Below are positions 1 through 11,900 of a DNA stretch of 64,000 bases, piece by piece (within the stretch, counting starts at the first letter, position 1; the number at the start of each line of letters is the position of its first letter). Source of the stretch: Rhabdornis inornatus (taxonomy: Eukaryota > Chordata > Aves > Passeriformes > Rhabdornithidae); NCBI GenBank assembly GCA_013397075.1, contig VWZS01000638.1, positions 384,847-448,846 of the forward strand, read 5' to 3'. A program made the translations under genes and the position numbers. Below the pieces are notes generated by a model, which made no database searches, was not told the origin of the DNA, and was given only the letters and a program-made list of their open reading frames with translations.

Positions 1-3000
1 TCAGAAAGAGAAAAAACAGTGGAAGATTTCTACCCATGGATGCTTTCCTTGGAACATGTCTGTTACTAGATGGGGATTTAATGCTGAAAACTGCAGAAAC
101 AGAGAAGGCAGCTCTCTCTTGTTTGGAGAGAGAAGTCTCCCTTCTCATCCTGCTTGTGCACCTTCACTGTTGTGTTCCTCTTTACTTAATGAGGAGGTCA
201 CTTAAAAAATGGCTTTGTTAACTCCCTGTGTATTCCATTCTCTGGGTCATTTCTCCTGTGTAGTGTGAATCCCTCTCACTTACCAGCTGGAGAGCTCCCT
301 GTGAACAGCTCCCCAAGTAAGACTTGTTCTTCTCAACTTCTTGCAGTGAACTTCTTCACACAGGCTTCAGGCAGTGTGCTGGGGATGTGACAAAACCTGG
401 GGGTGCTATTGAAAATGCCTGCATCCCAGAGAAATTTTAATAGTTGGGAAAAGAGGATGACATTTATTTATTGTTCATTGTCAAAGATAGCCTTGACTAT
501 GAGGAATGGATGTGGTGTGACTTCTGGATGGATTACAAAGGTACCAGGAAATGGATTAGGCATTCCCTCAGTGGGTATCAAGCATGGCAGTCACAAGGTC
601 AGAAAAATAATCTCGTGCTTCAGATGGCCACTGGGCTACCCAAGGGCCCATGGCACTGCCTTTTGTTGCTGGAAGTATGGGTAGCACCTGGTGAACTGGA
701 GGGAGGACAATTCTTGGCATTATCATCAGGACAACAGTTATTTCTTTGACATATCATAATAATTCAATGAGCATGAAAGGAAGACCCTTCAGATGTTTGA
801 AGACACTCTGCATGGCATTTTTAGGTCGCTGCCTAATTAGCAGCTTGTGCTGTAGTTTTAGCTGCGGATGTATGTGTACAGAACACATGATGGATAGGAT
901 TCCACTTTCTCTAAAGTACCTGATATATGGAGGGCTGATACTGGGAAAACTCATGTATGTAATGCAGTGGGGTGATCTGGAAAACTAACTTGAAGCAGTA
1001 GTTTTTGCACCTGGCCAGTGTGGGGGGAGTGTATTGCACCTCATACTGATGGCCCTCGTGCATTTGTACCATGACCAGCACTATAAAGTTACCTTCTGGT
1101 GGTTCACAGCACCTTCTGCTTGTTCAGCAGGAGCACACAATGATGTGCAGCAGTTTGCTCGTGTCTGGGGAGGGGATGCTACTTCATTTCACATCAATTA
1201 AAAATACATCTAGTGTGCTCTGTAACTTTTTAAAAGAACATACTTGGCTGTTCTGTGTGATGTGGCTACTTATGGTACAGGAAATAGTGATGGTTTTCAG
1301 GTTATACTTGATGCATGTGACTGACATATGTATTATCCTGATCTTTCATATGCTACAGTTGGTTGTTTTTTATTTCAGATCTAATTTTAAAAGGGATGCT
1401 GCCTCTTTGAATTTCCCTGCATGGTGCTTCTTAGCCAAGACAAGGCATTTTATACCATATTGTGATGACTTTATTTTGTGCTTAATTGGCATCATATTGC
1501 CATTTATCTGGGGGATTATATGTATGGATATCATCTGAGCATATTCTTCAGTGACTTTCAGACTAAATTTCTTAGCTGACAACGTTCAGTACCATCCAGG
1601 AGAAGAATGAATTTGCATCTTCTCTTTGTGTGCGTGTTTCTGTTGTTTTTGCTAGCACTCATTATATGTATTCTGTCATGCTATTTACTTTACCCTGCAC
1701 TCATGAGACCTTTGCTTCGTTTCCCAGGTTTGGCATTTCATTAATAAATCACAGCTTATGGACCTTTCTGGGGAACAATTGCCTTTTATAATATTCTACA
1801 GTAGTACCAGCATAGTTAGAAAGTATGCCTAGCAAAATTTATATGCCATAACACTTCCAGAACAATACCTGCTTCAAAGGCACAGCAAGGTGAATAAGGC
1901 TATTTACTGATGCAGTCTATCTGACGAGCTGGAAACCACAGTTATTTCCATAAAAGGTCCATTTAAAATAAATCCTGCTTTCATTTTCCTGAGGGCCACT
2001 TAAATTCCTTCCACATAGAGAGAAGGTTAGGACTGATGTTCTTAATCCTTAGCAGCGAATTTTTTCTGTGCTGCTTCTGTTGTTAATATTTGCTGCAGGG
2101 AGAGAATAATAAGCCAGAAAGACTCTGTTTAGTGGCTTCCTCTGGAGGAAGGTGGGAGTCCCTTGCAGGCACCCTGAGCTCGCCGGCCGCGTTTCTGCTC
2201 TGTCGAGTGCTGCAAGCGCATCAGCTGCGTGCGGGTCCCTGCTGGGGCTGGAAGGAGCAGGGAAGCATTCCCGGGGAGCTCGCTGTGCCAGCTGACAGAC
2301 TCAAGCTAAAGGGAAAAGCTGCCTTAGTTTGTATGTGACTGCTGTTCTGGATTACAAAAGCAAACACACGAACTGTCAAAATACCTTTTGCATCAGATTT
2401 TCTTTCGCTAGGTAGATGTTTGAAAATAACAGGTTTGGAGCATGGTGCTCTGAGTAAATATAACCACAGCTTGAAGTAGTTCTGATTTGGCTCCCTATGA
2501 ATATATTCAGCATCTCACCAAATGGGCTCTTACTGCCTGCAGCTGGTGTAGGTAATTATCATGGGGGCAGGTAGTTCTCCCATTTTCAGCACATTAGCAC
2601 TGAATTACTCTCTTTATTCTGCCATTTTCTTCTTCTGCTTTGAGTTAGTATTTCAAGGCCTACTCAGAGCTGAAAGGTTTTGAAATGGCACAGTAGTAGG
2701 GGTGAGCAGGAGGGTATAGGTGAAAAGGGAGCAAGAAATTTACAGCTAGGGGAGGTAATGATTGTTCATTGTGGGTATTTGGCTTTAGTTAAACATTGGG
2801 GTGCCAAGCTATTGTGTGGATTTTGTTTTTTGTTAGGCTCGTGTGTTCCATGTTACCTTCTCAAGAGCAAATTCACCATGAACCGAGTTGCTTTTCCAAA
2901 GATCATGCTGTTATATACTGCAAATTTGTGCATTGAATTTTATTGAATTGTTTTGTTTTGTTTTCCCCACCTAGTCAAGCAGTCTGCAGTCACAGAGTGA

Positions 3001-6000
3001 AAGAGACAGGGAAAAGCAACCACAAGGTCAAAAGGATTATTGTAACTCGTGGAGAAATTTGTTGATTTTCCTGTTTCCTTTTGGAATGTTCCGCTTCTCT
3101 TTCAAAGATTTGTGTGCTTCTTCATCCTGCTTAAATTGGCTTGTCAAGTGGAATTAGAGGTTGCAGAGATTAAGGATCGGGAAAATGAGTTTATATCTTA
3201 AGGGAATTTCAGAAACCTGGATGAGAAAGACTGTAAACACACAGCTGAATGGATGGGTAGCTGACTTCTACAGGGAAAAAGAAAATAGTAGACATCAAAA
3301 TTTTACTCTAAGGTACTAATATAAAATATTATGGGATATATTTCTGTGCCCTGTTATGGGAGTGGGAAAGGACTGCTTTCTGCTTTAATTCCATAATTGA
3401 AAGCCAAATTTCCAGAGGTGTTGAGCACCCACAGTTCTCATGCACAAAGTTTTTAGGCATTTTCAGCATTTCTGAAAAACGTGCTGTTGTACCTGGTACA
3501 GACCAGGACTTCATTCCCTCTGGAAACGGGGAGGGAACTATCTTGTTAAGGTGGTCTGAGATGTGCGCCAAGGATTTCTCTTCAGATAGTCATGGGTGAG
3601 GAAGCAAGTACTCCTCTCAGGGGTTTTGGTTTCAGGTTCTGACTGGTGTATGTTTGCCTGTGCACCAATCCCTAAAGAGGTGCTACCGCTGGTGAACTGC
3701 AAAGTAGTTTCTGTCATTGCCAAATACTTGAAATAGTATCAGTGTGTCAGGTAGCTAATAAGCAGTCAGCAGTTATTATCAACATAGCATTAGAAATCTA
3801 TGGCTACTTCTATCTAAACTAGATGATCACCAAGAAAAATTTGGTTATTTTAGGAAATGAGTAGGTTACTAAGCCTGGCATTCAAGTAGCTGGTGCTACT
3901 GAAGAGGCTGATTTTTAGTTTTTTTTTCAAATGAGATGAAAAAATAAAACTCCTAATAGAGTGTAGTGACTACAGAATTTGTGGCTCTTTTTCTAGAAGC
4001 AAGCTGGTTAAGATGTGTCTGAACCACTTTTGAAGCTGGTAAGTTACCTTTTACTTACCAAATGCTTGAGGTTTTCAGACCATCTGTTGACACCTGACTT
4101 TTGGCACTTTGGAAGCGGTGGCACAGGCAGCAGAGTGAAATAAACACAGCTCCACAGTGCCCTCCTGTTTGGTCACAGTAGATAAAGATGTTTGTGTCCA
4201 TCCAGGTTTCTGCTGGTGACCTAAAGGAGACCATGCTGATGGTACATGGAGCATGGTACAGCTCTGCCATGGCCCATCTGTGTGCTCACCAGTGAGGTGG
4301 GACTTGGAAACACCCAGTGCTTCTGTGAACTTTACAACCACAGAGATTTTTTTTTTCTTTGAAGGAATAAATCCCTAGGGTTAATTCCTGATTAGCTTAA
4401 TGCTTTCTTTTCATCACGTTATGCATGAATGGAGACTGAATTTGACATGCTTCTACACCATCCCTTTTATCTTTAATGCTGTGTATGTGGAAAGTGCAAG
4501 AGTGGGTCTTTGCAGATGCTGACCTCTTGCCAGGTGAGATGCTACCAGTGGTTTAATGCAGACTGGTGAGGAGTCACATTGCTGAGCCACCTGTGGCTTC
4601 ATGAGAGAGTGGTACAGAAGGAACAGATGAAGTAGGGTTCTGTGCAGTCTACACTAAGGGTTTGTAGGAGTAAACTGATCTTAGGAGTAAACTGAAGTAT
4701 CATCCTCTGTCTGTGGTCTGCAGAGAGTCATGCAGCTTCTTTGAGCCTGCGTGTCTCTTGATGGATGATGCACTGACTTCCTAGGCCTGCAAGCGTTTGA
4801 AAATGTGTAATAGCAATCATTGCTTTTATACAGCTGTGCACTACCAACTTTCCTGGCTGCAGCTTTTCTGCACATGCAGTCCAAGCATAACATCTCACTG
4901 TCTGCAATGGGCCATCCAGAGCTCAGTCTCAGAGGGATTGATGCCTTTGGTGGGAAGGAGGTCTTTACTCCATGGAGCTGTTGGATCTAAATGGTGGACA
5001 GGTGACACTTGACTCATTCTCAAAAAAAATCTGTTAGAGGAAGGAATTAAACCCATTTGATTGCCTTCCCATCAAACAGGTAAGCACATATAAACACCTT
5101 GGGAAACATTCAGAGGTAGAACAGGATGGAATTTGCTTGGATTTGTTTGTCCAGCTGCTGTCTTTGCTGAGGTGCAGTTCAGTCCAGCTGGGAGAAATGC
5201 TGTCCTCACAGCTCTGCTTTCCAGTGCCTCAGCCCTTGGAGGTGCCAGGTGATGTGAACATCAGTCCTGTCAGCACAGTGTAGACTTAATGGACCAGGCA
5301 CCTGAATCCATGCTTCCTCGAGGGGAAAAATAAGGAATTTGTGGTGGGCTTATTCAAGTCCATAGTTATGACGGTTATGTTGAAGTAATCTGTGCACCTC
5401 CGGCAATCAAATTTAGAGGGCTCTGCCTTGTACAAGACTTGTGCTTTAGTGGTAGTCAGCAAATACTTACTTATGGCTCAGGAATATGTCTTATATGTAA
5501 AATGGAAAGAACTCTTCACTTGTGAATTCTAGTTTCTTCCTTTTCCCTCAAATTGCTAAGGAAGCCGTTTTTGAGATTTATTGCTGTATTGATCATGTTT
5601 GACCTTGAAGTGATTCTTTGATTTTGTGTTTGAGAGAGTGGGACACTTTTCTTGCATTGCCCTTGGGAGAAATAATTTTTTTTACTTCTTTGATAACACT
5701 GTGAAAAGAAAGTTAGAAAGCTTTTTTTTTTAAATCAATTTTTGGTTTGGTTTGTGGTTTTATTGGTGGGGTTTTTTTGTTACAATATAATGAAGGCCTA
5801 ATTGTAATGAGTTAGATGTGAATTTTGAAACTACTTCTTCCTACGAAGCTATTTACTATAACAAATGCTATTTTGATTTGAAATCGGTTTGTCTTTGACA
5901 AGAGAAATCATTCTAAAGTTAATTCAAACTTGTTTGTTGATTTCCCCCCACCAGAGACTACAGTGACAGAAAGACAAGCTTTGTGTTTCGAAAAGAAAGT

Positions 6001-8838
6001 ACTGTCTTTAAGAGGAAAGGAATTGTCTATCTGTAAAAAGAATGCAGTGATCTATAATTTCTAGTCCTAGCTATTTTATTTTAAGGAGAAAGGAAGACAA
6101 ACAAAATTGCCTATTACTCTTTAAAAGCTTTTACGAATGCTCTGGGCACCTGGAAGATGCTGATTCTGACACCTTTAGCTCAGCATCTCAAGTGTGATCG
6201 TACGACTAAACCAAATAAATGGTCCTAATATTTCTTTTATTTCTTTGCCTGGAAAATGTAACAGGTTATGTATAGTTTGGATTTATTTTATTTAGAAGAA
6301 CACATGGAGGGAATTTCCTATGGCTTGTGTTGAATGGAAAATCCTGTTGCCCTCTCTTCCTGTACCTCTAGGACTGGCTCACAGGCACAGCCACACGTAG
6401 CACAAAACCAGCTGAAGCCTGGCCTTCGAGGACCAGCTCTTCCCAAAAGCCTCTGCCTTAATGGAATGCTTTAAAAAGGGTACTGCCAGGCATTTTTTGT
6501 TTCAGAAATAAGGAGCACCATGGAGTGTTCTGCTATTCCATGAGGCTGGTTTGTGTGTGCTGGGCTCCTGTCTCTGAGCCCTGTCCAAGGGACTGAGCTG
6601 GCAGCCCTCAATGGCATTAGCATGGAGTTGTGACTTGTTCTGGGGATAAAAAGGGCATGCAGAACCATTTGATCCTTCAGCTGAGCTAATTCCCACACTT
6701 TCCTCTTTCCCATTTGATGTACAAGTTTTATTTGTCTTTCTCTAGCATTCAGTTTCCTTTGCTTATCTGCAATGCTGCAGCCTTGAATAACACTGTGTCC
6801 TTCCTAGAGATGTTTAACTAGAGGTTGTTTTCCTAATTATTAATAATCAACAACTGGAGAAATATTTGATAGCTGATTTGTTTGAGAGCAAGTGCATTAT
6901 CTTGGGGACTGAGAATGTTGTATTTGCTAAAGTGGACTCACTTAGGCCCAGCATACCTTCTTGTGCCTCTGGGTCTTCAGTGTCAAATCCCTGGGGTAGA
7001 GTGGTGGCAGAAGATGGGCACCATAATTAGGTCAGACAAAGTGGGAAGGGAGAGTCAAATGGCAGGAGAAAAACTGAATATATTTCCAGATCTGAGTGGG
7101 GAGAGAAGTTGAAGTTGAGCTAGAACTGGTAATTTTAATTCACTTGAGTTGAGTTGAGAAGAAATTTTTAATCCTTTTTTTTTTGCCTATTCAATTTTCT
7201 GTTGTAATTACCAGGCGCCTCTGCTCATCATCTTTATGGATTGATGTCTCCTTCAGCTCTGAGAATAATGTACTTTATTTTAGATGCTGTTGTGACTGCA
7301 TGTCGGTACTAGTAACTGTGAATCCAAGATACTGAAAAGTTGGATAATAGAAGTACCATAGATAACTGTGGTGCTACTTACATACGTGTTGATAAAGAAG
7401 TCTGGAGACACGAATTCTGATCCTCTCTCTGCCTCATGATTCCTATTTGAGCTAGGAGAAATCTGTGCACTTTTCTGTGCTGTTGTGGTACAGCTCCTTT
7501 AAAGCAACATCAGAGCCTCTTGACTTGTAGCCTTGCTTTTGGTACCCGTAGAAAAGACTTGTTTTCTTTCCCATAGAATAGGCTGAATATATTTTAGTAG
7601 TAGGATTTCTGAATTTCAGCCACTGTCTAGACCAGTGGTAACTGCTGTTGCAGTTGTGGTTGTAGCTGTGCAAAAGCAAGACAGTTAGTGCTGCTTGGCC
7701 CCGCATCGTTGATTGGGCTCCATTTCTCTACTCAAAAATCTTGTTCAATGTTTGTAAATGTAGCTCCCTCCAGCAAAGAGAAGTCAATTTGATCTCCAAA
7801 ACTGAGAAATTACCCGCAACAATTAGGAAGTGCTGCAACCATTAAGTGATTCTGGTTGCATCTGTTTCTGAGCGTGACAAAGCTTCTCGTGATGTCTGCA
7901 GACAGTGAGAAGCAGCATCTGAGCCAGGAGAGCACAGATGTCTGCCTGGGTGATTGAACAGGCCTAAAGCTACACTTCTATCCTGGTGTCATTCTTTGAG
8001 AAGCAAGAGCTGACTTACCCTCTTGGGGTGGAGCTAAACCTGAAACTTAGCTTACTCAGGAGACTTGGGTTTCTCCATGGCAGGTTGAGTGGCCACTGCA
8101 TCCCCAGATGCCTGTGTTATCCCCACAGATCACAGTTGGTTTGAATTGCATGTAGTAATTTCATTTCTCCTCAAAGAGTGAGCTAGCATTAAAGTGAGTA
8201 CAAGTAGAGGGCATTAACTGAGCTCAAGTGAAAAACATTAATTTTAGCATACAGCATGTCTCAAATTTCTGACTCTATATGTGGAAACCTTTGTGTGTGA
8301 AAATATCATTTCAAGTGTAGATATCTTCCTTGAAAGAGATAAAATTACTGCATTAATGTGTCACTTGGGGCTAGTTTTCTTTACACAAAATGTGAATGAT
8401 TGAACAGCTTTTTCTCTGTTATAAGCATTTAGGATTGAACACAGCAGCCTGTATTTATGTGATATGCATTTGTGTATTTACATACAGCCACACTGTTGTA
8501 GACACGCTGATGTATATATTATATATATATTACCGATATGAGTTATATCTTAGGTGATAGCTGTGCCATGCATATGGTAGAGGTGACCTTGGAAAAGATA
8601 CCAAGGGTAATAATAGACACAGTGGGTAGTGTTTGTCCACTTTCTGGGCATGTTAGATGTACCAGGAGTGCATAAATATCAAAGATCAGTGTCTTGTGGA
8701 AATTTATTTTAAATGTGAAAGCATGCCGAATGTTAATCTAAGTTGCTTTTCTAATGACCCTCAAAGGAAAGGGGCAAGTTAGAAGTGAATTAAGTTGGAT
8801 TTTTTAGTTGATACTTGTTTAATTTTGTATTATTGCAG
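1..8838 (+). other. Intron upstream of first visible TMTC1 exon (5' end outside window)
   Basis: I found no TMTC1 exon here. The preceding TMTC1 exon should encode the membrane segment ending just before LEHKEV, and I could not find it in any frame, so I read the whole stretch as intron. It ends in the acceptor tattgcag at 8831-8838. The sequence is mostly AT-rich and unremarkable. Notable contents are a CpG-dense patch near 2180-2285 (separate entry), T-rich runs near 5675-5780 and a short AT run at 8512-8531. All ORFs here are short and unlike any protein I know. Confidence 0.75.
2160..2290. other. Short CpG-dense, GC-rich patch inside intron
   Basis: About ten CpG dinucleotides fall within roughly 107 bp (about 2178-2284), including a SacI/NotI-like cluster where four CpGs sit within 13 bp. 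The flanking intron is CpG-poor. The patch is too short for a classical CpG island. It could be an intronic promoter or enhancer, the remnant of a GC-rich repeat, or chance. An 82-codon open frame (2090-2338, +) crosses it but resembles no known protein. Confidence 0.4.
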
Positions 8839-8960
8839 AAACTGGAACACAAAGAAGTTTTGGTTGGCTTGTTGTTCCTGGTTTTCCCGTTCATCCCAGC
8901 CAGCAACCTCTTCTTCAGGGTGGGATTTGTGGTGGCAGAGCGAGTCCTTTACATGCCGAG
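8839..8960 (+). CDS. TMTC1: TMTC1 exon (membrane segment, PASNLFF/VAERVLY motif)
   Basis: The exon encodes fragment residues 1-40 plus two bases (AG) of a split codon. It starts at codon phase 0 after tattgcag and ends at AG|gtaact (phase 2). Residues 7-20 are a hydrophobic helix, followed by PASNLFF (20-26) and VAERVLYMP (32-40). This is the most conserved family signature outside the TPRs and is thought to lie close to the membrane and lumenal active region. LEHKEVLVGL at the start is characteristic of TMTC1 rather than its paralogues. The exon sits alone, with nearly 9 kb of intron before it and 13 kb after it. The frame-matching ORF has no internal methionine start, which is why simple ORF finding shows only a shadow frame here. 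Confidence 0.95.
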
Positions 8961-11900
8961 GTAACTATTGCAACTGAATTTTTTTGCTAATGAGATCACC
9001 AGCTCATTTTCTGAAAGCAGGCATAATTGCTTCTACCCTTTTAAGTACTTCAAACATTATATTGCGAGTTAGTGTGTTCTCTGCCTGGGAGTTTTGGTGT
9101 TACAGCATGAGAGATTTTATAGTCAGCTGAGAGCAGATTGCTTGGCAGGAGCAAAGCTACTCAAAATCCTTGCTTTCCTTTTTAAACACAGTTTTTTTGG
9201 TGTGCTTGACACAGCTCAATACAGAGACGAGGTGTTGTTTCTTGAGGATTGTCCTCCAAGACTCTTTTTCTTGGTAGCATTATCAAATTAAATTCTTCAA
9301 TGATTTTATCTTAAAGGCAGCAGCTGGAAAGTTAGCCTGTCATGTTTTTATTGGGTTCCTGTTCAGCTTTCCCACTCCATTAGGTGGTCAGTAAATACAA
9401 AGGAGACTTTTGGTGTCTCAGAAGGCTCCTGGATTCCGTTGTGGGCTATGCACACGGGCTCCTGCCTGTAAGCTACTGATTGCATACACATCTAAGAGTG
9501 GAGATTTGCACTTGTTGAACAGGAGGAGGAAAATCCAGCCACTTCTCCATCCCTCAGCTGGTGCTCTGAAATTCCACTCAGCTTCCAGCCTCTAACAATT
9601 GTCACTTGAACCGTTTGGGTACTTCCAATTGCATTTATGCACGGACAGCTTTGAGGTGTTGCTGGTGACATCTCCACAGTATCCAGACCAGAGGCTGCAG
9701 TGGCAGTTAGAGGCCATTAATCCAAGATGCACCAGACTATTTCCCATTTGACAGAATCACAAGCTGGTTTAGGCTGGAAAGGACCTTGGGGGGTCGTCTA
9801 GTCCAAATCCCCTGGGCAAGCAGAGCCAGTTGCCTGGGACCAGGTACAAACAGCTTTTGGATATGTCCAAAGAGGAGATTCCACAACATCTCTGGGAAAG
9901 TTGTGCCAGTACAGTTTGTTCTATGCATGAGCATAAGTGGATGCTGCATTTTGGATGCTGCAAGTTAGAAATCCCAAATCTACCCTTGGGTGCAGGGGAC
10001 CAGCCTCTATTATACCTAAAGGGAACTGCCATTGCAGAGCTGATGACAAAACAGAAGTCCTCAGTTTCACCCTGGGTTACTTTGTGAGAACTGAAACAGA
10101 AGTTTTATTCCACAAAATATTTACATTCTATTCCTCAGAAATTGTGCATCCAAACATCCTAAGAAAAATGCTTACAGCTAGTCTTTTGAAAGGTTGTATA
10201 TACTCTGATTGTCATTGGTGTAAGCACTGTCACAAAAAGGCTGCTCATCGGTGTAAACCTCAGGCTGTGGAGGAGCTATTGCATGTGTTATAAGGCTCTT
10301 ATGCAGTTAGGCTGTATCCCTGTGCCTCTTTACACAGACATGCTTTTTAGGTCAAATTCTGCTGACTTTATTTGCATCACTAGCCCTGCGTTTGTTTGCT
10401 GAGGGTACACCTGAAAGTATAGTGAGTGAAAGTTGTCTCTCAGAGTTATTTTGCAAATGATACCCTCAACTAATGGATCCTGCATCATTTCAAATTAACT
10501 TGGAAATCAGATTGCTTTAAATTCATGTAACAGAAAATGAGGAAACACATGAAAGAGCAAAGCTATTAAGGAAACAGTCAGCTGAACACAGGGCTGTGTT
10601 GAGTGGTTGCATTTCTGAATCTCAAAAGAACAACTGCGGAAAATACTTCAGCTGTCAGCAGTTCCTGGTCCTCCTCCAGATGAGACTGCTGATATAATGA
10701 GAGGAGGGGCAATGAAGAAGAAAAAAGGGTATGTTTGCACAGAGAAAATTAATCAGTGTTAACATGTGTGCATATAGTTTGTATAATGCTTTTCATCTCC
10801 CTGAGGGCTTTGCAAATACATGACCTACAAAGTAGGTGATTGATAGTTGCTACTTTTTTTTTTTCCTATTAGAAAGACTGAGGTCGAAGGATTAAATGAT
10901 TACTCTGGAGTAAGTCTGTGATAGAGTCCCTGGATCTCATACTTGGCTCAGATCACTCCTGTCCTACTTTGCAACATTTGGTTTTTGCTCTTAGTCCAGG
11001 CTGGCAGGTAGCTGGCAAACTACCAGGGGAAGGCAAACCCTGGCAGTGCATGGCAAAGGTGGGGGCTTTGTTACCAAATGATCTCGAGAGAGCTGAGCAT
11101 CTCTTGCATCCTCCAGGTCCAAAATTGCAGCGATGGTGAGGGGGACTTCTGCTAACATTCATGACTATGGCAGCACAAAAATAATGTGGTTTTGTTTTGT
11201 TTCGCTTTTTCCTGTGGGAGGATGGCAATTTAGTAACGATGGCTTTAGGAAGTGCTCATGTTCTTTATTTAGAACAGCCTGTAGCAGTTTTCTCAAGTTA
11301 CATCTTGAAAAGGGGTTTTCCTATCCTTTGTGGTTTGGTCTCTAAAACTCAGTTAGCAAGTCAGAGGTTGCCATGCAGTTTTATTTAGACAAAAGTCCTC
11401 AAAGAGATGGAGAGGATTTGGTAATCTGTGTTTTTGGGCTTATGCTGGAAGGTGCTTTCCTATCTCTGTTTCAAGCAGTATTGATATTTATAGATGTGGC
11501 ACTTGCATATTTATGTATGGGACAGTGGTGTATGTGTGTCACAGCCTGAAATCCTAATTCAGTGTTGCTCAGTAGGTACCTGGGGAAAATGTCGAGCATT
11601 TTCTTTTCAATAAAAGTTAGGTAAGGACCCAAGGATTTATGTAAAAGATATTATAAATAGAAAGAAGAAAGAAATAAGGCTTTTGCTCAATGTCTAATTA
11701 TATGGCTGGGCCTTGCGTTCTGGGGATTGATGGGTATTTGGAACAATTCCTTTTCTGTCTGCAGCCCTGCCTCAGGGGAGAAGCATACAAACTATGTCAA
11801 AATGGTTGAATGTTTTCTTTAATTGTGTTCAGCTAAACAGAAATATTTGGAGAAAATATTTCTTATATTTATTTTTCATTTGAAGGTTACAAGCACTTAC

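Noticed and set aside
2090..2338. 82-codon frame over the CpG patch, considered as a missing TMTC1 exon
   Set aside because: The translation does not match the TMTC1 membrane segment expected upstream of LEHKEV, and there are no suitable splice sites at its ends.
8795..8977. 60-codon frame overlapping the first exon
   Set aside because: It is in the wrong frame relative to the conserved TMTC1 reading frame and runs across both splice sites.
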